Source: Burkholderiaceae bacterium DAT-1 (GTDB lineage Bacteria > Pseudomonadota > Gammaproteobacteria > Burkholderiales > Chitinimonadaceae). From it: a stretch of DNA of 64,000 bases. Below are positions 54,216 through 64,000 of this stretch, piece by piece. A model generated the notes under the pieces. The model saw only the letters and a program-made list of their open reading frames with translations. It searched no databases and was not told where the DNA came from. The position numbers were made by a program, and so were the translations under genes. Each line of letters begins with the position of its first letter. Within the stretch, counting starts at the first letter, position 1. The DNA lies in the NCBI GenBank assembly GCA_019084025.1, contig JAHRBI010000002.1, forward strand, positions 496,001 to 560,000. The letters are read 5' to 3'.

Positions 54216-54344
54216 GCATCTTTCGCTGCACTGCAATATGAGTGGAACGATTGCTCGGGTATATGCAGATGTCAAAAATGTTGCAGACAGCACAAGCAAG
54301 TCCTGATAAAATGCAAATCCTTTCTAATCAGTACCTTAGTCTCA

Positions 54345-54713
54345 ATGAAGCTCCACGCCAATCAAGTCTCCGCCCTGAATGTGTTTACCGGATATGCCAC
54401 AGATTCTGTGACGATCAATCTTGTGAAGCACTCGGGTAGTCTGATTGTGATGCCGCAGAGCATCGAAACATGGCGCCCGGCTACTTTTGCCGATTTGCAG
54501 GCAGATGATTTCGCAGCGCTGCTGGCGTATCAGCCTGAGATGGTATTGCTAGGTACGGGGAGCCGCCTGCAGTTTCCCCATCCACGCCTGACCGCTCCAT
54601 TGCTGGAAGCAGGAATCGGTGTGGATGCAATGGATATTTCGGCCATGTGCCGCACATTCAATGTGTTGGTGGGCGAAGATCGCCGGGTACTGGCAGCCGT
54701 ACTGTTCGACTAA
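54345..54713 (+). CDS. Mth938-like (DUF498) protein
   Basis: 122 residues. Pattern of the NDUFAF3/Mth938 family: SLIVMPQSIETWRPATFADL, PEMVLLGTGSRLQFPHP and GIGVDAMDISAMCRTFNVLVGEDRRVLAAVLF. Bacterial function is unknown; the mitochondrial relative assists complex I assembly. Start ATG 54345. Confidence 0.87.
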   Translation: MKLHANQVSALNVFTGYATDSVTINLVKHSGSLIVMPQSIETWRPATFADLQADDFAALLAYQPEMVLLGTGSRLQFPHPRLTAPLLEAGIGVDAMDISAMCRTFNVLVGEDRRVLAAVLFD

Positions 54714-54799
54714 TTACCCCTATTTTTTCAGTCTCTCATTCCCGGTGTGGGTCGGGCGTGCGGGGCTTTGTTTTTTCTAAATTGTCTGAAGTGAATCAA

Positions 54800-55834
54800 A
54801 TGGTGAGAGCAGGATTACGTATTGCGCTGTGTTTTCTGATGAGTGCGGCACATGCTGCGCCGGTTTTGCGTGGCGCAGGTTCGACCTTTGCCGAGCCCTT
54901 GTATCATCGCTGGGGAAGCAGCTTTCAGGGGGATGGTGGTAGCGTCGGGATTGAATACAGTGGCGTGGGCTCGGGCGAGGGGATCCGTCGTGCCGAAGCG
55001 CATACAGTGGAGTTTGGTGCATCCGACGAGCCATTGTCGCAAACACAACTGGACGCCAAGGGCATGCGCCAGTTTCCGATTGCCATGGGTGCCATTGTGC
55101 CCGCAGTCAATCTGCAAGGGATTGGTGACGGACAATTGAAGCTCAATGCGACGATTTTGGCCAAGATTTATCTGGGACAGATCAAGCGCTGGCGCGATCC
55201 TGCCATTCTGGCGCTCAATGGTGATCTGGCAAACCGTATGCCTGATCTGCCCATTATGCCCATTCGCCGTAGCGAATCATCAGGTTCGACCTTCGTGTTT
55301 ACTTATTATCTGACTGCGAATAGCGAAGCCTGGAAAGCGGGGCCGGGAACGGCCAAGCAGCTGTCAAGCCTGCCAGGTGCGGCAATCGAGGGCAGCAAGG
55401 GAGTCGTTGAAGCCACCAAGCGTACGCCGGGCGCCATTGCCTATGTCGATTTTGGACGTGCGCGTCAGGCAGGCTTGAGTGTGGCGCAGTTGCCCAATCG
55501 TTTCGGTGATTTCATGAAGGCATCGGACGAGTCGATACGTGCTGCAGCCAAATTTGCCGCCGAAAAAAGCGTATATGGGCGCACTCAGGATTTTTACATG
55601 ATTCTGACCAATAGCGACACCTATGATGGCTGGCCGATGGCAACCGCAACCTTTGTGCTGCTGCCTGCCAAGCGTACGGAGAATGTGGTGCATGCGCTGG
55701 AATTCCTGAACTGGTCGTTCAAAAATGGCGACGGGGCGGCAAAGGATCTGGGTTATGTGCCATTGCCGGATTTGCTGAAGGTTGGCGTTCGCAAGGCATG
55801 GAGCCAGACATACGGATACAAGATGCTACGCTGA
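54800..55834 (+). CDS. pstS: Phosphate-binding protein PstS, first paralogue
   Basis: 344 residues from ATG 54800 with signal peptide (LRIALCFLMSAAHAA). The PstS pattern RGAGSTFAEPLYHRW, VEFGASDEPLS, IYLGQIKRWRDP and SESSGSTFVFTYYLT (phosphate loop) is complete. Captures phosphate in the periplasm for the Pst transporter. No pstC/A/B in the window, and a second pstS follows 171 bp downstream. Confidence 0.92.
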   Translation: MVRAGLRIALCFLMSAAHAAPVLRGAGSTFAEPLYHRWGSSFQGDGGSVGIEYSGVGSGEGIRRAEAHTVEFGASDEPLSQTQLDAKGMRQFPIAMGAIVPAVNLQGIGDGQLKLNATILAKIYLGQIKRWRDPAILALNGDLANRMPDLPIMPIRRSESSGSTFVFTYYLTANSEAWKAGPGTAKQLSSLPGAAIEGSKGVVEATKRTPGAIAYVDFGRARQAGLSVAQLPNRFGDFMKASDESIRAAAKFAAEKSVYGRTQDFYMILTNSDTYDGWPMATATFVLLPAKRTENVVHALEFLNWSFKNGDGAAKDLGYVPLPDLLKVGVRKAWSQTYGYKMLR

Positions 55835-55861
55835 TTTGCAAGCTAAGTAGCGCGGGCCTCG

Positions 55862-55899
55862 AGGGTGCTTCCTGCATGGGATGCACCCTTTTTCTTTTC
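55862..55899 (+). terminator. Terminator between the pstS paralogues
   Basis: Stem GGGTGC / GCACCC with a 14-base loop, then a T-rich run (TTTTTCTTTT), 27 bp past the first pstS. It means the two copies are likely transcribed separately. Confidence 0.75.
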
Positions 55900-56005
55900 C
55901 TCATGTGGCCAATCGGGAGATTACATATAAACGTAACGTCCTGTTGAGGCCGAGTCCTGTAGGATGCAATGCTCATATCAAGAATATATTTCATGGGTAT
56001 TAAAT

Positions 56006-57058
56006 ATGAAAAAAATGAGAGTGCGCCTCATGAAACGACTGGCATTGAGTGTATTAAGCCTGATTTGTCTATGTGTAGAGTCTGCAAGTATATTGCGCGG
56101 AGCGGGATCGACATTTGCGGGGCCATTGTATGCAAAGTGGTCAGACGGATTTCGGGCTGAAACGAACAATTCGATCGAATTTGGCGCTGTCGGGTCAGGA
56201 GAGGGTGTCCGGCGAATGGAGGCAGGCAGCGTGGATTTTGGTGCTTCAGACGAACCGCTGACACCCGCTGAGCTGGAGGAAAAAGGCCTGCGGCAATATC
56301 CGGTTGCGATGGGCGGGATTGTGCCCGTCGTGAATTTACCCGGAATAGGGAGTGGCAAACTTAAGCTGAATGCAGATGTGCTGGGAAAAATCTACTTGGG
56401 GCACATTCAAAGATGGCGTGATCCTGCGATCCTGTCTATTAATCCAGAGTTGGCCGCTATCATGCCCGATCTGCCCATCACACCCGTTAGACGAAATGAG
56501 TCTTCAGGGTCGACCTTTGTCTTTTCATATTATCTCAATGCGTTGAGCCCGGAGTGGCGGGCAGGGCCGGGTGCGGGGAAGCAGCTCCGGGGTGTTGCAG
56601 GGGTGGCGGCGGATGGCCCGAAAGGGGTTGTCGGGCTACTCAAGTCGAAAGCAGGCGCAATTGCATATATTGATTTTTTGCGCGCTCAACAAGCGTCCTT
56701 GTCCATGGCGCAGCTACCGGGACATTTTGGCTATTACATGAGCCCGAGTCCGGATAGTATCCGCGCGGCAGCACGGTTTGTAGCCGAGAAAAGTGTATTT
56801 GGCAGAAATCAGGATTTTTATATGATCCTGACCAATAGCGGAACATACGATGGCTGGCCAATGGCGATGGCTACATTTGTTGTATTGCCTGCCAAGCGAT
56901 CAGACAGCGTCATGCGCACGCTGGAATTCCTAAGTTGGTCGTTTAAACATGGTGATGGCGCTGCGAACGAGTTGGGATATGTGCCTTTGCCTGACTTGCT
57001 GAAGGTGGGCGTGCGCAGAGCATGGAGCCACACCTATGGATTTAAGATGGCTAGCTGA
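56006..57058 (+). CDS. Phosphate-binding protein PstS, second paralogue
   Basis: 350 residues from ATG 56006 (ATG 56030 alternative), signal peptide KRLALSVLSLICLCVESAS. Collinear with the first copy over its whole length (GAGSTFAGPLYAKW, VDFGASDEPLT, IYLGHIQRWRDP, ESSGSTFVFSYYLN, TYGFKM at the end) but with more A+T-rich codons, so the pair is an old duplication or one copy was acquired. Separate promoter expected because a terminator lies between. Confidence 0.9.
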   Translation: MKKMRVRLMKRLALSVLSLICLCVESASILRGAGSTFAGPLYAKWSDGFRAETNNSIEFGAVGSGEGVRRMEAGSVDFGASDEPLTPAELEEKGLRQYPVAMGGIVPVVNLPGIGSGKLKLNADVLGKIYLGHIQRWRDPAILSINPELAAIMPDLPITPVRRNESSGSTFVFSYYLNALSPEWRAGPGAGKQLRGVAGVAADGPKGVVGLLKSKAGAIAYIDFLRAQQASLSMAQLPGHFGYYMSPSPDSIRAAARFVAEKSVFGRNQDFYMILTNSGTYDGWPMAMATFVVLPAKRSDSVMRTLEFLSWSFKHGDGAANELGYVPLPDLLKVGVRRAWSHTYGFKMAS

Positions 57059-57121
57059 ATGTTGGGCAGCACAACCGCGTAAGCGGTAAAATACGGCGCT
57101 GTCACTCAGAGGAATAGACCC

Positions 57122-57970
57122 ATGCACGCCTTGCCACCTCATCATCTGATTGCCCGTCATGTCGCCGATGCACTCGCCGAAGATATCGGTCGTGCCGACT
57201 GGACCGCGCGTCTGATTGCGCCAGAACGCCAGGGCAGGGCTCGCGTGATCTCGCGTGAAGCGGCGGTGGTGTGCGGGACTGCATGGTTTAATGAGTGCTG
57301 CCGACAGGTGGATCCGGCCATCGTGGTGAGCTGGCAGGTGCAGGATGGGGCGCGAGTGGCGGCAGATCAGCTGCTGTGCGAATTGTCCGGTCCGGCTCAT
57401 GCCCTGTTGACCGCAGAACGCAGCGCACTGAATTTCCTGCAGTTGCTGTCGGCAACGGCCACCGAAACGGCACGTTATGTCGATGCCATTACCGGCACCC
57501 ATGCACGGATTCTCGATACCCGCAAAACCATTCCGGGCTTCCGTCTGGCACAGAAGTACGCTGTGCGCGTAGGCGGCGGCGACAACCAGCGTATCGGCTT
57601 GTACGATGGCATCCTTATCAAGGAAAACCATCTGATCGCAGGCGGTGGCATTGCAACCACCCTGAAAGCTGCGCAGGCGCTGGCACCGCAGGATGTCACC
57701 ATCCAGATCGAAGTGGAATCGCTGGAAGAATTGAAGCAGGCGCTGGAGGCGGGTGCTGTCTCTGTATTGCTCGACAATATGTCACTTGATCAGATGCGCG
57801 AAGCGGTGGCGATCACTGCCGGTCGCGCCTTGCTGGAGGCTTCCGGCGGCGTGGATCTGAGTACGGTGCGTGCCATCGCCGAAACCGGCGTGGATCGCAT
57901 TTCCATTGGCAAGCTGACCAAGGACGTGACCGCGCTCGATCTGTCGATGCGGTTTATGTTTGCGGATTAG
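57122..57970 (+). CDS. nadC: Nicotinate-nucleotide pyrophosphorylase (quinolinate PRTase)
   Basis: 282 residues. Quinolinate plus PRPP to nicotinate mononucleotide in NAD synthesis. Signatures: [55 protein letters not shown] (with DTRKT), IKENHL and [24 protein letters not shown]. Stop overlaps that of the convergent TPR gene by 4 bp. Confidence 0.96.
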   Translation: MHALPPHHLIARHVADALAEDIGRADWTARLIAPERQGRARVISREAAVVCGTAWFNECCRQVDPAIVVSWQVQDGARVAADQLLCELSGPAHALLTAERSALNFLQLLSATATETARYVDAITGTHARILDTRKTIPGFRLAQKYAVRVGGGDNQRIGLYDGILIKENHLIAGGGIATTLKAAQALAPQDVTIQIEVESLEELKQALEAGAVSVLLDNMSLDQMREAVAITAGRALLEASGGVDLSTVRAIAETGVDRISIGKLTKDVTALDLSMRFMFAD

Positions 57971-59034
57971 GCCGTCGCCACAGACTCAAGCTTCCTGCTG
58001 ACATCCAGTGCTGCCTGAAGTGAACGATAAGCTGTCCCGGCGCAATTCTGGATGTCCTGCACATGCAGCTCGTGCGCCCGCATGAGCCAGTCCCATGTGG
58101 CAGCCGCATCATTCATATCGCGATATAAAGCGGCCAGATCCTGCATGCCGGCCACGGCCGCTTTCATATTGTGCACTTCCAGCGCCACTTCGATGGCCAG
58201 CTCCATCAGGCTGATGGCCTCGGTCGCATCGAGCCGTTCGATGGCAATACGCGCATGACAGTTGATGATGATGGGCGATGCCCAACACGGTTGCATCTGC
58301 TTTCCCTGATACAGGCGGTCGGCTTCCGCTAGTGTTTCCAGCGCAGAATCAGTATCCAGCGCCTGCAATTGCAGGTCGGACAATCTCCCGAGTGCATGCA
58401 GCAGCAAGGGCCAGTGCGAGCTGGCACGGGATAGCTGGATAGCCTGCCTGAAACAGCGTTCCGCAGCTTCACTCTGATCCTTGCGATCCTGCCATGTTTC
58501 CCCCATGGCAATCAGCGTGCGGCTGCAGCCAATGGCATCGTGCAGTATCTCAAACCGCTTGAGTGCTTCACGGTAGTAGGCAATGGCCTCATCAAATGCG
58601 CGCTGTTGCGCTTCAATCATGCCCAGATGTAGATGACACTGCGCTTCGATGGCCTGCTGCTGGATGGGATAGTCAAGAATGAGCACTTCGTTCAGGCGCT
58701 GCATGGCGGCCGCACGGGACCCGGCCAGAAACTCGGCCATCAGGTGTTCGCATTGGAGCGAGGCGGCGTAGTCCAGGCCATGCCCCTTGGCCAGCAACTC
58801 CAGTGCAGGAAAGGTCCAGGTCAGTGCTTCCTGATAGCGAGTGGCGCTATTGTAGGCACGTCCGAGCAAGCCCCGGATACGGACGATTTCCGCGTGCCAG
58901 TTGGCTTGCTCGCTCTGGCGGAGAAGCTCTTTCAGTGGTCGTGCAATCGTTTCCGGTTCAACATAGGGGCCGCACAACTGGCGCTCGAACATCAAAATGC
59001 GGTGGGACAGGGCGATGCGGTCGGGTGAGAGCAT
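57967..59034 (-). CDS. TPR-repeat protein
   Basis: 355 residues, cytosolic, composed of tetratricopeptide-like helical pairs ([38 protein letters not shown] ... [53 protein letters not shown]). No catalytic domain. A protein-protein scaffold of unknown partner. Downstream of relA on the same strand with a 72-bp gap. Confidence 0.75.
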   Translation of the reverse strand: MLSPDRIALSHRILMFERQLCGPYVEPETIARPLKELLRQSEQANWHAEIVRIRGLLGRAYNSATRYQEALTWTFPALELLAKGHGLDYAASLQCEHLMAEFLAGSRAAAMQRLNEVLILDYPIQQQAIEAQCHLHLGMIEAQQRAFDEAIAYYREALKRFEILHDAIGCSRTLIAMGETWQDRKDQSEAAERCFRQAIQLSRASSHWPLLLHALGRLSDLQLQALDTDSALETLAEADRLYQGKQMQPCWASPIIINCHARIAIERLDATEAISLMELAIEVALEVHNMKAAVAGMQDLAALYRDMNDAAATWDWLMRAHELHVQDIQNCAGTAYRSLQAALDVSRKLESVATA

Positions 59035-59106
59035 CGTCGGCTCCGGCGGTGACAGACAGCTTTCAGATTAGCAGCTGAATGGCGTTCCGCCGGACTACCG
59101 GAGGGC

Positions 59107-61293
59107 TTACCGACGAGCGACAGAGGTCACGCCATGCACAGCCGAAATCTGTGCGCATACGTGGCGCAAAGCATTGGCGTCGCGGATTTCCAGCGTAAAG
59201 CGCATGCGGGCGGTCTGGTCGCGGCTGGCGGTGTTTACGCCGGTTACATTGATTTTGTTGCGCGCCAGAATATCGGAAATATCGCGCAGCAAACTCGGAC
59301 GATCATTGGCCATGACTTCGATATCGGCGGCAAAGATGTGACCAAGCTGCTTGCCCCATTGCGCGGTAATCAGGCGTTCGGGCGAGGCAGCCGACAGCCG
59401 CATCAAGGTCGGACAATCGTCGCGGTGAATGCTGATCCCGCGCCCTTTGGTCACGAACCCGACCACAGGATCAGGCGGCACCGGCTTGCAGCATTTGGCC
59501 AGCAGTGTCAGCAGCTTGTCCACACCCTCAATCAGAATCCCTTCGCCATGATGATCGGCTTTGGAGTCGCGGATGATTTCATCCGGCACCAGAGGCACTT
59601 CCGGCTCGGGTGGCTGCAGCGCAAGCTGGATGTCGCGACTGGTGATTTCGTTCTGGCCGATGGCGGCGTAGAGGTCTTCGACTCGTTTGTAGCCTAGTCG
59701 CGAGGCAACGTCTTCCTGATTGGGATGCAGGCCGGAGCGACTGACTTCGCGCTCGAAAATGGTCTTGCCGGTTTCAATGGCAACATCGAGATTCTGTTGA
59801 CGAATCCAGTGGCGAACCTTGGTGGCCGCACGATGGCTCTTGATATAGCCCTGATGCAGCCAGTCGATACTGGGCCCGCCTTCCTTGGCGGCCATGATTT
59901 CTACGCGCTGACCATTTTCCAGCGGCGTGGACAGCGGCACGATATGGCCATTTACCTTGGCCCCCCGGCAGCGATGTCCCAGATCGGAGTGTACATGGTA
60001 GGCGAAATCAACAGGGGTCGACCCGCGCGGCAGCGAAATGACCCGACCTTGCGGCGTCAGCACATAGATCGAATCATCAAACAGTTCGGATTTGAAGGCT
60101 TCGGCGACGGTGGCCTGAGTCGAGACTTCCTCGCGCCAGTCCAGTAATTGCCGTAGCCATGCGATTTTTTCTTCGTAGCGCGAATCGCCTTCGCCGCCTT
60201 CCTTGTAGCGCCAGTGCGCCGCCACACCATACTCGGCATGCTCGTGCATCTCGAAGGTGCGGATCTGCACTTCCAGTGCCTTGTCTTCCGGGCCGACCAC
60301 CACGGTATGCAGCGATCGATAGAAGTTGCCTTTGGGATGGCTGATATAGTCATCAAACTCGCCCGGCACCGGCTGCCAGATGTGGTGCACCACGCCCAGC
60401 GCGGTGTAGCACTCGGGCATGGTATTCACCAGAATCCGCACAGCGCGGATGTCATACAGCTCGGTGAAGTCGAGCTTTTTCTTCTGCATCTTTTTCCAGA
60501 TGCTGTAGATATGCTTGGGGCGACCCATGAGGTCGGCCTTCACACCGGCAGCATCCAGCGACGCACGCAGCTTCTCGATGGCGTCGGTAATGAAGGATTC
60601 GCGATCTGTACGGCGCTCGTCGAGCAATTTGGCGATGCGCTTGTAGGTGGCAGGCTCAAGGCTGCGGAAACCAAGGTCTTCCAGTTCCCACTTGATCTGC
60701 CACACACCCAGACGATTGGCCAGCGGCGCGAATACTTCCAATGTTTCATGCGCAATCATGCGGCGCACAGGCTCGTCGCAATGCGGCAGGTAGTGCATGG
60801 TCTGGGTGCGCCACGCCAGCTTGATTAGCACCACGCGAATGTCTTCGACCATTGCCAGCAGCATCTTGCGCAGGACTTCGACCTGACCTTCGGCATTGTT
60901 CGCTGCCTGCGTCACACGGGTGAGCGCCTGAATCTTGCGAACCCTGCTCACACCCTCGACCAGGTGCGCCACGGATTCACCAAAGCGAGTGCGAATCTGC
61001 TCGACGCCATCATCGGCAAAATCGGGAATGCAAAAGAGCAGGGTAGCAATGACGGTATCGGCATTCAGACGCAGATCGGCGACGATGGCGGCTGATGCCA
61101 CCGCATGCGGAAAAGCAGGCTCGTCGGTGTGATCCAGTGTCTTGCCTGCGTAGGCCGCTTTCACCCATTCAAGTGCATCGGCCACGCGCCGGATGTCGTC
61201 CGGTGAAAAGTAGTCGGACAAACGGCCCAGCCAACCGCTCGGGTCGTGGGCTTCGGCAACAGACAGGGCAAGGGGACGAGTAGGCGCAACCAT
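59107..61293 (-). CDS. relA: RelA-type (p)ppGpp synthetase
   Basis: 728 residues from ATG 61293. Degenerate HD domain: where SpoT has an intact HDxxED motif, this has LLFCIPDF, so hydrolase activity is not expected. Synthetase domain with GRPKHIYSIWKKMQKKKLDF and ELYDIRAVRI, TGS domain (VLTPQGRVISLPRGSTPVDFAY), and a C-terminal ACT domain. Makes (p)ppGpp on stalled ribosomes. Confidence 0.92.
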   Translation of the reverse strand: MVAPTRPLALSVAEAHDPSGWLGRLSDYFSPDDIRRVADALEWVKAAYAGKTLDHTDEPAFPHAVASAAIVADLRLNADTVIATLLFCIPDFADDGVEQIRTRFGESVAHLVEGVSRVRKIQALTRVTQAANNAEGQVEVLRKMLLAMVEDIRVVLIKLAWRTQTMHYLPHCDEPVRRMIAHETLEVFAPLANRLGVWQIKWELEDLGFRSLEPATYKRIAKLLDERRTDRESFITDAIEKLRASLDAAGVKADLMGRPKHIYSIWKKMQKKKLDFTELYDIRAVRILVNTMPECYTALGVVHHIWQPVPGEFDDYISHPKGNFYRSLHTVVVGPEDKALEVQIRTFEMHEHAEYGVAAHWRYKEGGEGDSRYEEKIAWLRQLLDWREEVSTQATVAEAFKSELFDDSIYVLTPQGRVISLPRGSTPVDFAYHVHSDLGHRCRGAKVNGHIVPLSTPLENGQRVEIMAAKEGGPSIDWLHQGYIKSHRAATKVRHWIRQQNLDVAIETGKTIFEREVSRSGLHPNQEDVASRLGYKRVEDLYAAIGQNEITSRDIQLALQPPEPEVPLVPDEIIRDSKADHHGEGILIEGVDKLLTLLAKCCKPVPPDPVVGFVTKGRGISIHRDDCPTLMRLSAASPERLITAQWGKQLGHIFAADIEVMANDRPSLLRDISDILARNKINVTGVNTASRDQTARMRFTLEIRDANALRHVCAQISAVHGVTSVARR

Positions 61294-61440
61294 GACCTTA
61301 TTATGACACGAACACTGGCTGTGGTTGACCAGTACAGTTGATCGATTCGCCTGGTCGATATCAGGCAATCATGATGTATCAGCACGTGCCGGTAGAGTTT
61401 GCTATAGCAATAGTCGGTCAATCCCTTTTCTGGTGCGGCG

Positions 61441-63177
61441 ATGCGAGTCAAATCCGTATTTCTCTGGTTAGCGGCAGGATCTGCCGGTTTGATCATGCTG
61501 ATGGCAATCGTGCTCCTCAGGCTGGGGTGGGCTGCAGATCGCCTGGACGCGGCGCATGCAGAGCGCTACCAGGCCTATTTGTTGGCTGATATGCTGCGCC
61601 AGAGTTCGGACGATCTGACCCGTTTGGCGCGTACTTATGTGCTGACCGGTGATGCCCGTTATGAAACCCAGTATTTCGATATTCTGGCTATCCGCAACGG
61701 CGAGAAACCGATGCCTGAATCGTACGAGCGGATTTACTGGGATTTTGTGGCTGCAGGGGAGGCCAAACCTCGGCCAGATGGAAAGCAGGTACCGTTACTC
61801 ACATTAATGAAGGAGGCCGGATTCACCGATGCGGAGTTCTCCAAACTGGATGAAGCCAAGCGAAATTCCGATGGACTGGTAAAAACCGAAACCATTGCCA
61901 TGAATGCGGTGAAGGGTAAGTTCGAAGACGGACAGGGCGGATTTACCAAGCAGGGCGCGCCAGACCTGGAGCTGGCTCGGCGCTTGATGCACGATGAAGC
62001 CTATCATGCGGAGAAAGCCAAAATCATGCGTCCGGTAGATGAGTTCTACCAGTTGATGCAAAAGCGAACCGAAGCGGCCATTGACGCTGCAGCTTCAGCC
62101 AAATCGCATGCACACATGCTGGTGTGGGTCGTCATTATGATTAATCTGATTGGATTTGGCGGAGGGCTGATCTTTAGCTATCGGCAGATCATCGCAGTGC
62201 TTGGGGGCGAACCTGCAGATGCCAATCAAGCTGTTCGGGAGGTCGCTTCGGGGCAGTTGCGTCATCAAGCGATACATGCCCCGCGTGGCAGCCTGTTCTA
62301 CCACTTGCAGGAGATGAAGGCAGGCCTGCGCGAGATGATTGGCGGTGTACAGCATGAATCTAGCAGCGTGGGTGAAAACGCCAGCGATCTGGCGCGCCTG
62401 GCTGATGAGACACTCAATGGTGCCCAGCATCAGCAGCATCTGGCTGAAGAAATGAGTACGGCAGTGCAGCAATTCCTTGCCAGCATCGAACAAATTGCCG
62501 AAGAGGCCAATCAGGCAGCGCAGGAAAGCCGGCGCGCGGGGGGGCTATCGGCTGAAAACCGGACGGCGATCGAGCATGCAGCATCGCGCGTGGATCAGCT
62601 TGCCAGCCAGATGCATGAAACCCGTACGCGGATGGAGGCCTTGGAATTAGCATCGCAAAAGGTATCTGCCGTGGTTGGCGTGATCAAGGAAGTGGCTGAT
62701 CAGACTAACTTGCTCGCGCTCAATGCGGCCATTGAAGCTGCTCGTGCCGGTGAAAGCGGGCGCGGATTTGCAGTGGTAGCAGACGAAGTGCGCAAGTTGG
62801 CCGAACGCACCGCAAATTCGACACGCGAGATTGATAAGACGCTTGGCGAAATGCGCAATGAGGTCGGTAGCGCCAAATCGAGTGTCGCGTCCAGCCTTGA
62901 GGAGATATCCGGCGTTGTGTCGGGTATGTCGGGGGCTGCTGGCTCGGTTGGAGATGCAGAGATAGCAGCGGGCGAAACGGTGCGTCAGGTTGAAAGCCTC
63001 AGTCATCGGCTAGATGAGCAGCAACGTACCAGTACGACCTTAATGCGGCATATTGATGAGCTGGCAAATCATGTCGGAAAAACACGGACGGATATGGATA
63101 GTCTGGCGGATACATCCCGCAGTCTGGCTGCGCTGGCTACAACCTTGCGCAGTGGCGTATCAAAATTCTCGCTTTGA
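61441..63177 (+). CDS. Methyl-accepting chemotaxis protein
   Basis: 578 residues. N-terminal TM near 8-30, a periplasmic four-helix-bundle-like sensor of about 190 residues, second TM near 223-246 ([22 protein letters not shown]), HAMP-like linker, and the signalling domain with the invariant tip [34 protein letters not shown]. No CheR-docking pentapeptide. Ligand unknown. Confidence 0.92.
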   Translation: MRVKSVFLWLAAGSAGLIMLMAIVLLRLGWAADRLDAAHAERYQAYLLADMLRQSSDDLTRLARTYVLTGDARYETQYFDILAIRNGEKPMPESYERIYWDFVAAGEAKPRPDGKQVPLLTLMKEAGFTDAEFSKLDEAKRNSDGLVKTETIAMNAVKGKFEDGQGGFTKQGAPDLELARRLMHDEAYHAEKAKIMRPVDEFYQLMQKRTEAAIDAAASAKSHAHMLVWVVIMINLIGFGGGLIFSYRQIIAVLGGEPADANQAVREVASGQLRHQAIHAPRGSLFYHLQEMKAGLREMIGGVQHESSSVGENASDLARLADETLNGAQHQQHLAEEMSTAVQQFLASIEQIAEEANQAAQESRRAGGLSAENRTAIEHAASRVDQLASQMHETRTRMEALELASQKVSAVVGVIKEVADQTNLLALNAAIEAARAGESGRGFAVVADEVRKLAERTANSTREIDKTLGEMRNEVGSAKSSVASSLEEISGVVSGMSGAAGSVGDAEIAAGETVRQVESLSHRLDEQQRTSTTLMRHIDELANHVGKTRTDMDSLADTSRSLAALATTLRSGVSKFSL

Positions 63178-63205
63178 TAAAGGCGAGATTTGAGCAGGCA
63201 AAGAC

Positions 63206-63230
63206 AAGGGCGACATCGGTCGCCCTTTTT
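63206..63230 (+). terminator. Terminator after the chemoreceptor gene
   Basis: AAGGGCGAC / GTCGCCCTT stem, 4-base loop, then a T run on the plus strand, between two convergent chemoreceptor genes. Confidence 0.9.
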
Positions 63231-63290
63231 GCTGTCGGTGAGCAGGTCCTGTGAGACAGCCCGCTCGAGACATGCATGCATCGGTATCAA

Positions 63291-64000
63291 TCAGATCGTA
63301 AAGTGATTGACGTTGCGAGCCAGATCCTGCACCAGATCGTGCAGCCGGTTGGCTGCCTGATCAATCTCGCGCATGGCATGCGTGGTGTCTTGAATCGTGT
63401 GACTGAGCGAACCCATGGCCGCCACAGTATCTTGCGCACTGGCGGTTTGTTGCCGTGTGGCTGCAGCCATGTCTGCGGCCAGTGTGTGCATTTCATGTGT
63501 ACTGTGCAAAATGGCTTCCTGTCCGGCAATGGTGCCATTCAGCTCTTCGGCGCCATGCGTCACGCCGTCACTGACCTCTCGCATGGCATGGGCAACCCCG
63601 CGCGTAGCATCGGTAATTTCGGTTGTCATGCGGGCAATGTCGCCCGTGGAATGTGCGGTGCGCTCGGCCAGTTTGCGCACTTCGTCAGCTACAACCGCAA
63701 AGCCTCGCCCTTGCTCACCTGCGCGGGCGGCTTCGATGGCTGCATTGAGGGCCAGCAAATTGGTTTGATCGGCAATCTCGCGAATGACTGAGGTGAGCTG
63801 CTGGATGCGGGTGGCGGCGTCGCCCAGTTGATCGATCATCTGGACGGACTCTTGCGTGGCATGACTCAGCTGATGGCTGGTTTGCTGACTCTTGGACATG
63901 CTGGCCTGTGCCTGCTTCGCCTTGTCGGCAGCTTCGCTCGCCTGATTGGCGCATTCGCCGACCTTGCTATTTACTGACTCGATGATGCTCAGCAGAATGC
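63291..64000 (-). CDS. Methyl-accepting chemotaxis protein, C-terminal part
   Basis: The gene is cut by the window edge; about 235 C-terminal residues visible. The signalling-domain tip [39 protein letters not shown] is intact, flanked by heptad helices. The coding frame continues to position 64000 without a stop. Convergent with the other chemoreceptor gene. Confidence 0.9.
   Translation of the reverse strand, partial: ILLSIIESVNSKVGECANQASEAADKAKQAQASMSKSQQTSHQLSHATQESVQMIDQLGDAATRIQQLTSVIREIADQTNLLALNAAIEAARAGEQGRGFAVVADEVRKLAERTAHSTGDIARMTTEITDATRGVAHAMREVSDGVTHGAEELNGTIAGQEAILHSTHEMHTLAADMAAATRQQTASAQDTVAAMGSLSHTIQDTTHAMREIDQAANRLHDLVQDLARNVNHFTI

Noticed and set aside
54714-56005. Pho boxes before the two pstS genes
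   Set aside because: I looked for the CTGTCAT direct-repeat pattern upstream of each start and found no convincing match.

Overview
The window is ordinary bacterial chromosome, about 55-57% G+C by eye, densely coded on both strands. I see no insertion sequence, prophage, CRISPR array, tRNA or rRNA. The gene content points to a betaproteobacterium, most likely of the order Neisseriales (inference). The pointers are a PhaR repressor beside a phasin, a zf-CHCC protein beside waaF, an alaA-hom-thrC cluster, RhlE, RelA and a complete kdp operon.

Layout. 1-5.6 kb: the 3' end of folB, a glycogen-branching-enzyme homologue lacking most catalytic residues, a PepSY / response regulator / histidine kinase operon, and a glycine-zipper envelope protein. 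5.7-16.8 kb: a LuxR-type receptor coupled to an ATP-grasp ligase, MAPEG, zf-CHCC, waaF, an acyltransferase, PspC, YajQ, a NIPSNAP pair with a divergent Lrp-like regulator, an MFS exporter, a GNAT acetyltransferase, two small cytochromes c, a methyltransferase and gloB. 16.9-26.9 kb: mltD, two low-G+C envelope genes, fRMsr, a YdeP-type molybdoenzyme operon with fdhD, rhlE, a phasin and divergent phaR. 27.0-35.2 kb: kdp operon in the order small ORF, kdpF, A, B, C, D, E. 35.2-43 kb: a periplasmic ClpP-like protein, a CbiM-like membrane protein, a hydrolase / ferredoxin / unknown operon, a porin with a small PstS-like protein, and a cold-shock gene. 43.2-47.7 kb: an XRE-cupin regulator divergent from ald, puuD and spuC (amine and alanine catabolism). 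48-64 kb: a TPR-GGDEF protein, thrC, hom, alaA, two tandem pstS paralogues, nadC, relA and two convergent chemoreceptor genes.

How genes work together. The clearest units are potassium uptake with its own sensor (kdp), putrescine/GABA-type nitrogen catabolism ending in alanine (ald-puuD-spuC), threonine and alanine synthesis (alaA-hom-thrC), PHA granule control (phasin and phaR), and a Mo-bisPGD enzyme with its FdhD maturation factor.

Most notable observations. The GlgB homologue has His405, Tyr525 and Arg526 where the family has Asp, His and Asp, so it is probably a pseudoenzyme. A 30-residue membrane ORF precedes kdpF. A pair of direct repeats spaced 20 bp lies between phasin and phaR. A LuxR solo is coupled to a DcsG-like ATP-grasp enzyme. 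I found no clearly new multi-gene defence or mobile system.
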